A DNA stretch of 64,000 bases from CAXXOK01 sp963675365 (GTDB lineage: Bacteria; Bacillota; Clostridia; Christensenellales; Aristaeellaceae). The notes beneath the pieces were generated by a model. That model had not been told where the DNA came from. It saw only the letters and a list, made by a program, of their open reading frames with translations, and ran no database searches. The stretch covers positions 1 through 64,000 of the forward strand of contig CAXXVA010000003.1 in assembly GCA_963675365.2 (NCBI GenBank), given 5' to 3'. Each line of letters begins with the position of its first letter. The stretch's first letter is position 1. A program made the position numbers and the translations under genes. Positions 44,492 through 53,636 of the stretch are shown in pieces.

Positions 44492-45577
44492 CTATGCTTT
44501 ATGGTAGAACGGAAGCGAAACGATTTCGGCTTCCACGGGGGCGTCGCGGATAATGACCTGTAATTTGGTTCCGGGTTCCTGATAGCGGCTGTCCACCAGC
44601 GCCATCGCCACCGCGCCCACGGTGGGGCAGTGCGTGCCGCTGGTCGTAAGGCCGATTTGTTTGCCGTCCGCCATTACGGGGCAGTGTTCCCGCGCGATGC
44701 CGCGCCCGGTGATCTTCAGCCCGATGCGCGTGCGTTTGGGCGAGCCCATCGTCAGCAGCGCCCTGCGGCCGATGAAGTCGGTCTTATTAAGCTTCACGAA
44801 GCGCTCAAGCCCCGTTTCCAGCGGGGAGACCGTGTCGTCCATCTCGTGGCCATACAGCGGCATCGCGGCCTCCAGGCGCAGTGTGTCGCGGCAGCCCAGC
44901 CCGCAAAGCTGCAGGTGAAAGGCTTTGCCATGCAGTATGAACAGGTCGAACAATTTTGCGCCGTCTTCGGCTTTTACATAGAGTTCAAACCCGTCCTCGC
45001 CGGTGTAGCCGGTGCGGCTTAAAAGGCAGTCGATGCCGCCCAGATCCACGTGGTCGATAAAGCTGTAGTATTTCTGCGGCAGGCGGTTGGTGATGGTCTG
45101 CATCATCCGCTCGGCCTTGGGGCCCTGCAAAGCGATCTGGCAGATCGAATCGGAAATGTCTTCGATCTCCACATCCCCGAAGCGGTGGATGAAAATATGC
45201 GCCACGTCCTTGTGGCGGTTGGCAGCGTTGACGACCATCATGTAGTCGTTTTCCGCCTTGCGGTAGACCAGCACGTCGTCGATCACGCCGCCCGCGTCGT
45301 TGAGCATGGGGCTGTAGCGCACGCGGCCGTCCGCAAGCGTTGCAAAATCGTTGCACAACAGATGCTGAATGTTGCTTAGGGCATCCGGTCCCTTGAAGGT
45401 AACCTCGCCCATGTGGCTGACGTCGAACAGGCCCACGCCCTCGCGCACGGCGCGGTGCTCGCGCATAACCCCCGTCTCGTACTGTACGGGCAGCTCGTAG
45501 CCCGCGAACAGCACCATCTTGCCGCCGTTTGCCACATGCCGATCATATAATGGCGTTTTCAGTAATTCCCCGGCCAT
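44492..45577 (-). CDS. gcvT: Aminomethyltransferase (glycine cleavage T protein)
   Basis: Transfers the methylene group from lipoyl-bound aminomethyl to tetrahydrofolate, releasing ammonia. The 361 residues include FAGYELPVQYETGVMREH, LFDVSHMGEV, the folate-binding YTGEDGFELYV, and CGLGCRDTLRLEAAMPLYGHE. The start is ATG 45577 with AAAGGAG upstream; the frame is open further into the riboswitch, but that part is non-coding. First gene of gcvT-H-PA-PB-lplA; the L protein (lpd) is not here. Confidence 0.97.
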   Translation of the reverse strand: MAGELLKTPLYDRHVANGGKMVLFAGYELPVQYETGVMREHRAVREGVGLFDVSHMGEVTFKGPDALSNIQHLLCNDFATLADGRVRYSPMLNDAGGVIDDVLVYRKAENDYMMVVNAANRHKDVAHIFIHRFGDVEIEDISDSICQIALQGPKAERMMQTITNRLPQKYYSFIDHVDLGGIDCLLSRTGYTGEDGFELYVKAEDGAKLFDLFILHGKAFHLQLCGLGCRDTLRLEAAMPLYGHEMDDTVSPLETGLERFVKLNKTDFIGRRALLTMGSPKRTRIGLKITGRGIAREHCPVMADGKQIGLTTSGTHCPTVGAVAMALVDSRYQEPGTKLQVIIRDAPVEAEIVSLPFYHKA

Positions 45578-45604
45578 GGATATGCTCCTTTCAGGAAATG
45601 ATAA

Positions 45605-45633
45605 AGGCACAAAGCACATCGTGCTTTGCGCCT
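45605..45633 (-). terminator. Terminator hairpin of the glycine riboswitch
   Basis: On the minus strand, AGGCGCAAAGCAC-GAT-GTGCTTTGTGCCT forms a 13-bp stem followed by TTATC. It lies directly between aptamer 2 and gcvT, where glycine binding would be expected to relieve termination. Confidence 0.8.
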
Positions 45634-45822
45634 CTGTATCGGAACCTGAAAGTTTCTCCGCTGTCAATCGCCACAGCAATTATAGCGGATTGCCTCTTCG
45701 GTGCATTTTCATGCTTTCCAGAGTTTCGTCGGGCCTGGGTCCTTTTGCCTGAGAGCTTATGCGGGTTTGCACCTTCGGCGGCGGCGATGCCGCTCTCTCC
45801 CCAAGCCTTCAACCGAGCGAAC
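45634..45822 (-). ncRNA. Tandem glycine riboswitch
   Basis: Minus strand. Aptamer 1 has GGAGAGAGCGG, CCGAAGGTGCAAA and CTCTCAGGCAAAAGGAC; after a short linker aptamer 2 has GCACCGAAGAGGCAA, a long variable stem, GGAGAAACTTTCAGG and TTCCGATACAGAGG. These are the conserved cores of the two-aptamer gcvT RNA. It precedes the glycine cleavage operon and is predicted to switch it on at high glycine. Confidence 0.95.
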
Positions 45823-45842
45823 CGTATTTAATTCACGGTTCC

Positions 45843-45871
45843 AGTATAATTGTGCGCTTTGCCGATGTCAA
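45843..45871 (-). promoter_or_regulatory. Promoter of the glycine riboswitch-gcv operon
   Basis: On the minus strand, TTGACA (complement of 45866-45871), 17 bp, TATACT (complement of 45843-45848). Confidence 0.88.
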
Positions 45872-45988
45872 TCGGAGAAACAACATATGGACAGATTATT
45901 TCCATCCGGCGGTAAATACTGTGTTTAGCTACGATATACATGCTTCGAATAATCCGGGGAAAACCCTGTGTTCGGTTTGCTGTTTGGC

Positions 45989-46017
45989 TTGTCAATTCAG
46001 GCATTTACGGCTATAAT
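45989..46017 (+). promoter_or_regulatory. Promoter for glnS
   Basis: TTGTCA (45989-45994), 17 bp, TATAAT (46012-46017). The leader to glnS is only about 25 nt, leaving no room for a T-box. Confidence 0.85.
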
Positions 46018-46043
46018 GATGAAAATCTGGGAAAGGAAGGGCG

Positions 46044-47726
46044 ATGGACATGGACGTACCCGCGAAAAAGACGAATTTCATCTGGGATTTCATCGATGAA
46101 GACTTGGAGAGCGGGCGTTTCCAGCAAATCCAGACCCGTTTTCCCCCGGAACCCAACGGATACCTGCATATCGGCCATTGCAAGGCCATCGCCGCGGATT
46201 TCACCACCGCCGAACACTTCGGCGGCAAGTGCAACCTGCGTTTTGACGACACCAACCCCGAAAAGGAAGAAACCGAATTCGTAGACGGCATCATGGACGA
46301 TATCCGCTGGCTCGGTTTCCACTGGGACGGGCCTGTTCGTTTTGCCAGCGAGTATTATCAGGCCTGCTACGATATCGCCGTGGACTGGATCAAACGCGGC
46401 TTGGCGTACGTGGACGATCTGTCCCCCGAGGAAGTGCGCAAGTACCGCGGCACGCTGACCAAGCCCGGCAAAAACAGCCCATACCGCGACCGCAGCCCGG
46501 AGGAAAACCTGCGCCTGTTTGAAGAGATGAAAGCGGGCAAGCATCCCGAGGGCAGCATGATTCTGCGCATGAAGATCGACATGGCGAGCCCCAACATGAA
46601 TATGCGCGATCCCGCAATGTACCGCATCCTGTTCCGGGAGCATCACCGCACGGGTAAAACTTGGTGCATCTACCCGATGTACGATTATTCCCACCCCATC
46701 GGCGACGCGCTGGAATGTGTCACCCATAGCCTGTGCTCGCTGGAGTACGAGGATCACCGGGTGCTGTACGACTGGGTGGTGGAACACGCCAAAGATATGC
46801 TGCCGGGCAGACCCCGGCAGATCGAATTCAGCCGCCTGAATATCACGCGAACCATCATGTCCAAGCGCTACCTTCGCATGCTCGTGGAAAAGGGCGTCGT
46901 CGCCGGGTGGGACGATCCCCGCATGCCCACGCTATGCGCCATGCGGCGGCGCGGCTATACGCCCGAAGCCGTCCGCGATTTCATCGACCGCATCGGCCTG
47001 GCCAAGGCCGACAGCGAGGTGGATTTTGCCCTGCTGGAGCACTGCGTACGCGAGTCTTTGAGCGAAACCGCGCCCCGCGCCATGGCTGTGCTGCGGCCGC
47101 TGAAAGTGGTGCTTGAAAACTGGCCCGAGGGTGAGACCGACGAACTGCCCATCGAAAACCATCCCGGACATCCGGAGATGGGCGAGCGCACGGTAACCTT
47201 CACCAGGGAGCTGTACATCGAGCGGGAAGACTTTATGGAAATCCCCGCCAGGAAATACTTCCGCCTGTTTCTGGGCGGCGAGGTACGCCTGAAAAGCGCC
47301 TACATCATCAAAGGCGAGCGCTGCGATAAGGACGAAGACGGCAACGTCACCTGCGTGTACTGCTCGGTGGATCTATCAAGCCGCAACGGCAGCGAAGGCG
47401 CGCTGCGCAAGGTAAAAGGTACGCTCCACTGGGTGAGCGCGACCGAAAGTCTGCCCATGGAGACGCGGGTGTTCGACCAGCTTCTGGACGACCAGATTTT
47501 GGAAGGCGAGGAACGCAAGGACTTCCTGGAAACGCTCAATCCCAACAGCTTGGAAGTCTGTCACGGGTTTATGGAAAAATCTCTGGCCGCCGCCAAGGTA
47601 GGGGACACCTTCCAGTTCCTGCGCATGGGCTACTATTGCAAAGATCAGGATTCCACAGACGCCCTGCCGGTGTTCAACCACACCGTGGGCCTGCGGGATA
47701 CCTTTAAAAAGGTCGTGAAAGGATAA
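46044..47726 (+). CDS. glnS: Glutaminyl-tRNA synthetase
   Basis: Class Ib synthetase charging tRNA-Gln directly. The 560 residues show FPPEPNGYLHIGHCKA (HIGH motif), RFDDTNPEKEE, the KMSKS counterpart IMSKR, and a C-terminal anticodon-binding beta-barrel pair (VTFTRELYIEREDF, GYYCKDQDS) specific to GlnRS. Many Bacillota lack glnS and use GatCAB instead, so its presence is notable. Start: ATG 46044 is 3 bp from AAGGAAGG and ATG 46050 is 9 bp away, so 46050 may be the true start. gltX follows after 4 bp. Confidence 0.96.
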   Translation: MDMDVPAKKTNFIWDFIDEDLESGRFQQIQTRFPPEPNGYLHIGHCKAIAADFTTAEHFGGKCNLRFDDTNPEKEETEFVDGIMDDIRWLGFHWDGPVRFASEYYQACYDIAVDWIKRGLAYVDDLSPEEVRKYRGTLTKPGKNSPYRDRSPEENLRLFEEMKAGKHPEGSMILRMKIDMASPNMNMRDPAMYRILFREHHRTGKTWCIYPMYDYSHPIGDALECVTHSLCSLEYEDHRVLYDWVVEHAKDMLPGRPRQIEFSRLNITRTIMSKRYLRMLVEKGVVAGWDDPRMPTLCAMRRRGYTPEAVRDFIDRIGLAKADSEVDFALLEHCVRESLSETAPRAMAVLRPLKVVLENWPEGETDELPIENHPGHPEMGERTVTFTRELYIEREDFMEIPARKYFRLFLGGEVRLKSAYIIKGERCDKDEDGNVTCVYCSVDLSSRNGSEGALRKVKGTLHWVSATESLPMETRVFDQLLDDQILEGEERKDFLETLNPNSLEVCHGFMEKSLAAAKVGDTFQFLRMGYYCKDQDSTDALPVFNHTVGLRDTFKKVVKG

Positions 47727-47730
47727 CGTG

Positions 47731-49203
47731 ATGTCTGATATCCGTACGCGCTTTGCCCCAAGCCCCACCGGCTATATGCACCTGGGGGGGCTTCGCACAG
47801 CGCTGTATGCCTACCTGTTTGCCAAGCAGCGCGGCGGCAAATTTATTTTACGCATCGAGGACACCGATCAGGAGCGCGAGGTGCCCGGCGCCGTCGAGCT
47901 GATTTACGAGGATATGCACAAGGCGGGACTGGATTACGATGAAGGCCCCGACGTCGGGGGAGACTACGGCCCTTATATCCAGTCCCGGCGCAAGGACCTG
48001 TATTTGCCCTACGCCATGCAGCTGGTGGAAAGCGGCGCGGCCTACCCCTGCTTTTGCACCAAGGAGGAATTGCAGGCCCGGCGCGATAAGGCGACGGCCA
48101 AAGGCGAACAGTGGAAGTACGACAAGCACTGCCTGCACATCGATAAAGCCGAGGCCAAACGCCGCATGGAAAGCGGCGAGCCGTACGTCATCCGCCAGAA
48201 CATCCCGGAAACGGGCGTGGCGAGCTTTGAGGACCTGTTGTACGGGCACGTGGAAACCGAGTGCGCGATCCTGGACGATAACGTGTTAATCAAGCAGGAC
48301 GGGCTGCCGACCTACAACTTTGCCAACGTGATCGACGATCATTTGATGAAGATATCCCACGTCATCCGCGGTACGGAGTACTTAAGCTCCACGCCTAAGT
48401 ACAATCTTTTATACGAAGCTTTCGGCTGGCAGCCGCCCACCTACATGCACCTGCCGGTCGTCATGAAGGACGCGACCCGCAAGCTTTCCAAGCGCCACGG
48501 CGACCCGACGTTTGAAGACCTGCTGGAACAGGGCTACGTGCGAGACGCGATTATCAATTTCATCGCGCTGCTGGGCTGGGCGCCTAAGGACGACCGCGAG
48601 TTTTTCACGCTCCCCGAACTGGTGGAGGTGTTCGACACCGACGGCCTTTCAAAATCCCCCGCGATTTTCAACACCGACAAGCTTCGGTGGTTCAACTCCG
48701 AGTACATTAAGAAGATGGACTTTGAGGACTACCTGAAAACCGCGACGCCCTGGTTTGACAAGGCGCTGCAGGGCAAGGGCATCGACTATCGCCGCCTGGC
48801 GGAGCTCATGCACGGCCGCACCGAGGTGTTCAGCCAGGTGCCGGAGATGGTTTCGTTCCTCGCCGAGCTGCCGGATTATCAAATTGATCTTTACTCCCAT
48901 AAAAAGATGAAAACCGACCCCGCCCTGAGCCTTACGGTACTCAAGCTCGCCCTTACCAGGGCGGCGGCTTTGCAGGATTTCACCGAGGACGCCCTCAAGG
49001 AAAGCCTGATGGAGCTGGCCGCCGAAAACGAGTGGAAAACCGGCCAGGTGATGTGGCCTGTGCGCGTGGCGCTGTCGGGGCTGCCCTCCACGCCGGGCGG
49101 CGCGACAGAGATCGCGTATTTACTGGGGAAGGACGAAACGCTGCAGCGGCTGGCTATCGGGATCAATTTCCTGGAGCAGTTTCAGAGCATGCGGCAGTCG
49201 TAA
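47731..49203 (+). CDS. gltX: Glutamate--tRNA ligase
   Basis: Charges tRNA-Glu. The 490 residues have RFAPSPTGYMHLGGLRTALY (HIGH-type), FILRIEDTDQERE, a CFCTKEEL segment and KLSKRHGDPTF (KMSKS-type), with a helical C-terminal anticodon domain. The start is ATG 47731 (7 bp from AAAGGA); GTG 47728 is possible. It lies between glnS and leuS in a synthetase run. Whether it also misacylates tRNA-Gln cannot be told; the adjacent glnS suggests that is not needed. Confidence 0.96.
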   Translation: MSDIRTRFAPSPTGYMHLGGLRTALYAYLFAKQRGGKFILRIEDTDQEREVPGAVELIYEDMHKAGLDYDEGPDVGGDYGPYIQSRRKDLYLPYAMQLVESGAAYPCFCTKEELQARRDKATAKGEQWKYDKHCLHIDKAEAKRRMESGEPYVIRQNIPETGVASFEDLLYGHVETECAILDDNVLIKQDGLPTYNFANVIDDHLMKISHVIRGTEYLSSTPKYNLLYEAFGWQPPTYMHLPVVMKDATRKLSKRHGDPTFEDLLEQGYVRDAIINFIALLGWAPKDDREFFTLPELVEVFDTDGLSKSPAIFNTDKLRWFNSEYIKKMDFEDYLKTATPWFDKALQGKGIDYRRLAELMHGRTEVFSQVPEMVSFLAELPDYQIDLYSHKKMKTDPALSLTVLKLALTRAAALQDFTEDALKESLMELAAENEWKTGQVMWPVRVALSGLPSTPGGATEIAYLLGKDETLQRLAIGINFLEQFQSMRQS

Positions 49204-49230
49204 GATTACGGAGTCATAAAGGAGTTAGTT

Positions 49231-51657
49231 ATGCAAAATATAGAGTTCATGCCCTACGATCCGGAAGCCATCGAGACGAAATGGCAGAAAACGTGGGAGG
49301 ACGAGGGCACGTTTCAAGCGCAGTATCCCAGCGACAAGAAGAAATTTTACGGGCTGATCGAGTTTCCCTATCCCTCCGGCGCGGGGCTGCACGTGGGCCA
49401 TCCGCGCAGTAACACCGCGATGGATATCATCTGCCGCAAGCGCCGCATGGAAGGCTACAACGTGCTCTATCCCATCGGGTACGACGCGTTCGGCCTGCCG
49501 ACGGAAAACTACGCCATCGCCAACCACGTTCACCCGGCGAAGGTGACCAAGGACAACATCGCCCGTTTCCGTTCGCAATTAAAGCGCCTCGGGTTTTCCT
49601 TTGATTACTCCCGCGAGGTGGATACCACCGATCCGGGCTATTACAAGTGGACCCAGTGGATCTTTCTAAAGCTTTTTGAGCACGGCCTGGCCTACAAGAC
49701 CCAGATGCCCATCAACTGGTGCACGAGCTGTAAGGTGGGCCTGGCGAATGAAGAGGTCGTAGGCGGCGTGTGCGAACGCTGCGGCGGCGAAGTGGTGCGC
49801 CGCGTGCGCAGCCAGTGGATGCTGCGTATCACCGATTATGCGCAGAAGCTGCTCGACGGGCTGGACGATCTGGATTTCATTGAAAAAGTCAAAACCCAGC
49901 AGCGCAACTGGATCGGGCGCTCCGAAGGCGCGGAGGTTGATTTCAAGATCGCCGATAAAGATGAAAAACTCCGCGTATTCACCACGCGCCCGGATACCTT
50001 GTTCGGCGCGACCTATATGGTATTAAGCCCCGAGCATCCGCTGATCGACGCCTACAAAGCCGATCTGACCAACTATGCGCAGGTCGTGGACTACCGCGAG
50101 CAGGCTTCCCGGAAAAGCGACTTCGAGCGCACCGAAATGAACAAGGAAAAGACCGGCGTGGAGCTACACGGGCTGAAAGCCGTCAACCCCGTCAACGGCG
50201 AGCTGATTCCCATCTGGGTCAGCGATTACGTGCTGATGAGCTACGGCACCGGCGCCATCATGGGCGTGCCCGCGCATGATACGCGCGACTACGAGTTCGC
50301 CACCGCCTTCAAGCTGCCGATCATCGAGGTCATCGCGGGCGGGGATATTGAAAAGGAAGCCTACACCGACGTGGAGGACGGTATCCTTGTCAACAGCGGA
50401 TTCCTGAACGGCCTGAAGGTTGCCGACGCCAAGCAGAAGATCACCGCGTGGCTGGTGGAGCAAAACCTCGGCGAGAAGAAAATCAACTTCAAGCTCCGCG
50501 ATTGGGTGTTCAGCCGCCAGCGCTACTGGGGCGAGCCCATTCCCATCGTGCACTGCGAAAAATGCGGCTATGTGCCCGTGCCGGAAACGGAACTGCCGGT
50601 TAAGCTGCCTGACGTGGAACACTACCAGACCACCGATACCGGCGAAAGCCCGCTGGCGGCGATCGGCGACTGGGTGAACGTTCCCTGCCCCAAGTGCGGC
50701 GGCCCCGCCAAGCGCGAGACCGACACCATGCCCCAGTGGGCGGGATCGAGCTGGTATTTCCTGCGCTACTGCGACCCGCACAACGACCAGACCTTCGCCG
50801 ATTTTGACGCGCTCAAATACTGGATGAACGTGGACTGGTACAACGGCGGTATGGAACACACCACGCTGCACCTGTTGTACAGCCGGTTCTGGCACCTGTT
50901 CCTATACGATATCGGTGCGGTGCCCTGCCGGGAGCCCTATCAGAAACGCACCAGCCACGGTATGATTCTGGGCGAAAACGGGGACAAGATGAGTAAGTCC
51001 CGCGGCAACGTGGTCAACCCCGACGACTGCATCGCGGAAATCGGCGCCGACGCCACCCGCATGTACGAGATGTTTATGGGCGCGTTCGACCAGGCGATTC
51101 CGTGGAATCCCAACGGCGCGCGCGGCTGCCGCCGGTTCCTGGACCGCGTCTGGCGGTTGATGGATATGCTCAAGGACGGCGAAGGGTATCAAAAGGCTTT
51201 GACGCCCCTGATGCACGAAACCATCAAAAAGGTTGGCGACGATTACGAAGCCATGAAGTACAACACCGCCATCGCCCAGATGATGACGCTCGTCAACGAG
51301 TTCTACGCGGCGGACGGCTGCACCAGAGATGAACTGAAAACGCTGACCCTGCTTCTGTATCCCGTGTCCCCGCACATCTGCGAGGAGATGTGGGAGCAGA
51401 TGGGCTTTGGCTCCGGCATGACCTTTGAACCCTGGCCGGTGTACAGCGAGGAAGCCATGAAGCGCTCCGAGGTGGAAATCGCCATCCAGATCAACGGCAA
51501 GGTGCGCGGCCGCATCATGATCGATCCGGATATGACCAGAGAACAGGCCGAAAAAGAGCTGCCGAACAACCCGGAAGTGCAGACGATCATCGGCGGCCGC
51601 AAAATCGCCAAGCTGATCTTCGTGCCGGGCAGACTCTGCAATATTATCGTCAAGTAA
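49231..51657 (+). CDS. leuS: Leucyl-tRNA synthetase
   Basis: Class Ia synthetase with editing. The 808 residues contain FPYPSGAGLHVGHP (HIGH), a Cys pair in NWCTSCKVGL, the CP1 editing domain with TRPDTLFGATYMVL and a GVPAHDTRDYEF segment, WAGSSWYFLRY and KMSKSRGNV. Length is normal. The start is ATG 49231 with AAAGGAG upstream, 27 bp after gltX. The short spacer argues against a T-box, so it is probably co-transcribed from the glnS promoter. Confidence 0.97.
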   Translation: MQNIEFMPYDPEAIETKWQKTWEDEGTFQAQYPSDKKKFYGLIEFPYPSGAGLHVGHPRSNTAMDIICRKRRMEGYNVLYPIGYDAFGLPTENYAIANHVHPAKVTKDNIARFRSQLKRLGFSFDYSREVDTTDPGYYKWTQWIFLKLFEHGLAYKTQMPINWCTSCKVGLANEEVVGGVCERCGGEVVRRVRSQWMLRITDYAQKLLDGLDDLDFIEKVKTQQRNWIGRSEGAEVDFKIADKDEKLRVFTTRPDTLFGATYMVLSPEHPLIDAYKADLTNYAQVVDYREQASRKSDFERTEMNKEKTGVELHGLKAVNPVNGELIPIWVSDYVLMSYGTGAIMGVPAHDTRDYEFATAFKLPIIEVIAGGDIEKEAYTDVEDGILVNSGFLNGLKVADAKQKITAWLVEQNLGEKKINFKLRDWVFSRQRYWGEPIPIVHCEKCGYVPVPETELPVKLPDVEHYQTTDTGESPLAAIGDWVNVPCPKCGGPAKRETDTMPQWAGSSWYFLRYCDPHNDQTFADFDALKYWMNVDWYNGGMEHTTLHLLYSRFWHLFLYDIGAVPCREPYQKRTSHGMILGENGDKMSKSRGNVVNPDDCIAEIGADATRMYEMFMGAFDQAIPWNPNGARGCRRFLDRVWRLMDMLKDGEGYQKALTPLMHETIKKVGDDYEAMKYNTAIAQMMTLVNEFYAADGCTRDELKTLTLLLYPVSPHICEEMWEQMGFGSGMTFEPWPVYSEEAMKRSEVEIAIQINGKVRGRIMIDPDMTREQAEKELPNNPEVQTIIGGRKIAKLIFVPGRLCNIIVK

Positions 51658-51687
51658 AAGTTTCGACCGCTTCAAGGGAGAAAATTT

Positions 51688-52578
51688 GTGTCTGAAAACA
51701 TATTGACAGTCAATCAAGTCAGCCGGACGTTCGGCAAAACGCGGGCGCTGAAGGGGCTTAGCATCGCCATCCCCAAAGGGAAGATCGTGGGCCTGCTCGG
51801 GCGCAACGGCGCGGGGAAATCCACGCTGCTGCGCATCGTGGGCGGCATGCTCAAGCCCAGCGGCGGCAATGTGCGCATCTCCGACCGGAAGGTATGGGAC
51901 CATGCCAAAGCGCTTGGGCAGCTGTGCATCATTGGCGATACGCCGGATTTCGGTAAGTTGCCGAAGATCAAAGACCTGTTCTTTGTGTGCGCCGGGCTGT
52001 TTCAGGAGTGGGACGGGGAGCTGGCGCACGCGCTGCTAAAGCGCTTCGATCTGCCGGAAAACCGTAAAATCAAAACCTTCAGCCGAGGCATGCAGACCAG
52101 CCTGATGCTGATCGTCGGCCTTGCAAGCCGCGCGCCCTTTACCATTATCGACGAGCCGAGCCTCGGCCTGGACGCCGTGATGCGCGAGCGTTTTTACGAT
52201 CTGCTTGCCCAGCAGCAAAAACGGGACCCGGGCCGCACCTTCCTGATCTCCACCCATCTGATCGACGAGGTGGCGCGCATCCTGGATTACGCGGTGATGA
52301 TCGACGACGGGAACCTCTTGTGCGAGGGCACGGTGGACGAGCTGCAAAAGGGGACGCTGAGCGTATCCGGCGACGCCGAGGACGTGCAAGAACTCACGAA
52401 CAATTTAAAACTGCTCAAGGAAGAAGAAGTGGCGGGCATGCTGGTGCGCCACGTGCAGCTTGACGAGGATACCCTCAAGGCCATCCGGGCCGACAAGCGC
52501 GTCCGCAGCGCGCCCATCGGGCTGCAAAGGCTGTTTGTGTTCCTCACCGAGGAAAAGGAGGCGCAGCGCAATGGCTGA
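51688..52578 (+). CDS. ABC transporter ATP-binding protein
   Basis: Nucleotide-binding subunit of an ABC-2 type exporter. The 296 residues have Walker A GRNGAGKST, the signature FSRGMQTSLMLIVGLA (a degenerate LSGGQ), Walker B FTIIDEPSLGLD and STHLIDEVARI. A C-terminal extension of about 80 residues follows the core. The FSRGM-type signature resembles the YtrB/EcsA-like group. The start is GTG 51688 with AGGGAG upstream. It overlaps the permease gene by 8 bp. The cargo is unknown. Confidence 0.9.
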   Translation: MSENILTVNQVSRTFGKTRALKGLSIAIPKGKIVGLLGRNGAGKSTLLRIVGGMLKPSGGNVRISDRKVWDHAKALGQLCIIGDTPDFGKLPKIKDLFFVCAGLFQEWDGELAHALLKRFDLPENRKIKTFSRGMQTSLMLIVGLASRAPFTIIDEPSLGLDAVMRERFYDLLAQQQKRDPGRTFLISTHLIDEVARILDYAVMIDDGNLLCEGTVDELQKGTLSVSGDAEDVQELTNNLKLLKEEEVAGMLVRHVQLDEDTLKAIRADKRVRSAPIGLQRLFVFLTEEKEAQRNG

Positions 52579-53353
52579 ATGGCTGAAACAAGCCCGGTTT
52601 GCGGGCGTGCTCCGGTATCATTTTAAAAACATTGGCAGGCTTGTGGTTTGGGGACTTTTAATCGTCGCGGCCGTGCAGATCCTGTCCCTGACGACGCCGG
52701 TACTGACTGGCGACAGGTTCTCGTTTGACGGCATCCGCGGCAATTTCGAGATCGTGTTCTTCTCCGCGCTCATCATCGGCATCCTCACGGCGGGACGCGG
52801 CACACGCTTCCTGCTGCGCTTTGGCACGCCCCGCACGTCCGCGTGGCTTGGCAACATCCTGGGGCTTTTGCTGGGAATGGTCGTAATGCTGTGCGCCACC
52901 TTCCTGATCAATATGCTGATGGGCGCCGTGCTGTTTCCGCTGGCAAGCCTGAAACCGGAAACGTACTCCATGAGCGCGTCGCTGTACGGGGCGGCGCTGA
53001 CCCACGGGCTGAACGACCTGCCGAACCTTTTACTGTACACGGTGGAATGGACGTCGATCTTCTATCTGTACGGGTGCATGCTGCGCCGCTTCCGGGCGCT
53101 GACCATCAGTTTTTCCATCGGCGTTCCGCTGCTGTTTGTGATTTTGATGCTCATCCCCGCCGTGCGCGACGCGCTGTCGGTGGTTCAGGGCGATAACCAG
53201 GGGCAGATCATGGCGTTGGGGCTGGAATGGCTGCTTTGGCTGCAGGATTTTATCAAATTCGTGCAAATGCATTGGGAAACCATCCAGCTTTCGACCGCCA
53301 TTGCGAGTCTGCCTTTGTCCTATTTTGTTATGCGCGGAACCAAACAGCCTTAG
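52571..53353 (+). CDS. ABC-2 type transporter permease
   Basis: Membrane partner of the preceding ATPase. The 260 residues have about six hydrophobic segments (the first VVWGLLIVAAVQILSL, then IVFFSALIIGILTAG, GNILGLLLGMVVMLCATFLI, WTSIFYLYGCM and ISFSIGVPLLFVILMLIPAV). The start is ATG 52571, overlapping the ATPase stop by 8 bp, so translation is coupled. I do not recognise a named family beyond ABC-2-like. Nothing nearby (leuS upstream, maf downstream) reveals the substrate; cell-envelope or antimicrobial efflux are possibilities only. Confidence 0.8.
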   Translation: MAEWLKQARFAGVLRYHFKNIGRLVVWGLLIVAAVQILSLTTPVLTGDRFSFDGIRGNFEIVFFSALIIGILTAGRGTRFLLRFGTPRTSAWLGNILGLLLGMVVMLCATFLINMLMGAVLFPLASLKPETYSMSASLYGAALTHGLNDLPNLLLYTVEWTSIFYLYGCMLRRFRALTISFSIGVPLLFVILMLIPAVRDALSVVQGDNQGQIMALGLEWLLWLQDFIKFVQMHWETIQLSTAIASLPLSYFVMRGTKQP

Positions 53354-53368
53354 CAGCATGCTCAAAAA

Positions 53369-53481
53369 CCCTAATCTGCGTTGTCATCATCGGGCTGGCA
53401 GTCGACATCACTTACATAACGAGTAAGATCAACCTCCTGCCACCCTTGCTTCCTAGCATCTCAGGCTTTTTAAACAAGCTG
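53369..53481 (+). repeat. Two-part dispersed intergenic repeat, copy 2
   Basis: ATCTGCGTTGTCA (53374-53386) and a 26-bp block at 53456-53481 (GCATCTCAGGCTTT... AAACAAGCTG) match copy 1 at 40182-40235 in order and strand. Here the blocks are 69 bp apart, and the insert can fold: GGCAG (53396-53400)/CTGCC and CTTAC/GTAAG. Confidence 0.72.
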
Positions 53482-53507
53482 CGGTGCAAACTGAATTACA
53501 TAGCAAT

Positions 53508-53535
53508 AAACCGCTGTTTTGACGGCGGTTTTTTT
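53508..53535 (+). terminator. Terminator after the ABC transporter genes
   Basis: AAACCGC (53508-53514) pairs with GCGGTTT (53525-53531), followed by a run of T. Confidence 0.8.
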
Positions 53536-53585
53536 CGTAACATGAATGCAACAAATTCGTCCGGGGGTGTACGCCCCAAATCTGA

Positions 53586-53596
53586 TATGGTATAAT
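53586..53596 (+). promoter_or_regulatory. Extended -10 promoter for the maf-mre cluster
   Basis: TATGG-TATAAT (53586-53596) is an extended -10 with a perfect hexamer at 53591-53596; no good -35 is seen. The leader to maf is about 35 nt. Confidence 0.65.
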
Positions 53597-53636
53597 GCAA
53601 TGTCAAAGGATGCTTGTTTTGGAAAGGGGCGGAGGC

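Noticed and set aside
46018..49230. T-box leader for glnS, gltX or leuS
   Set aside because: The glnS leader is about 25 nt and the gaps before gltX and leuS are 4 and 27 bp; no room for a T-box.
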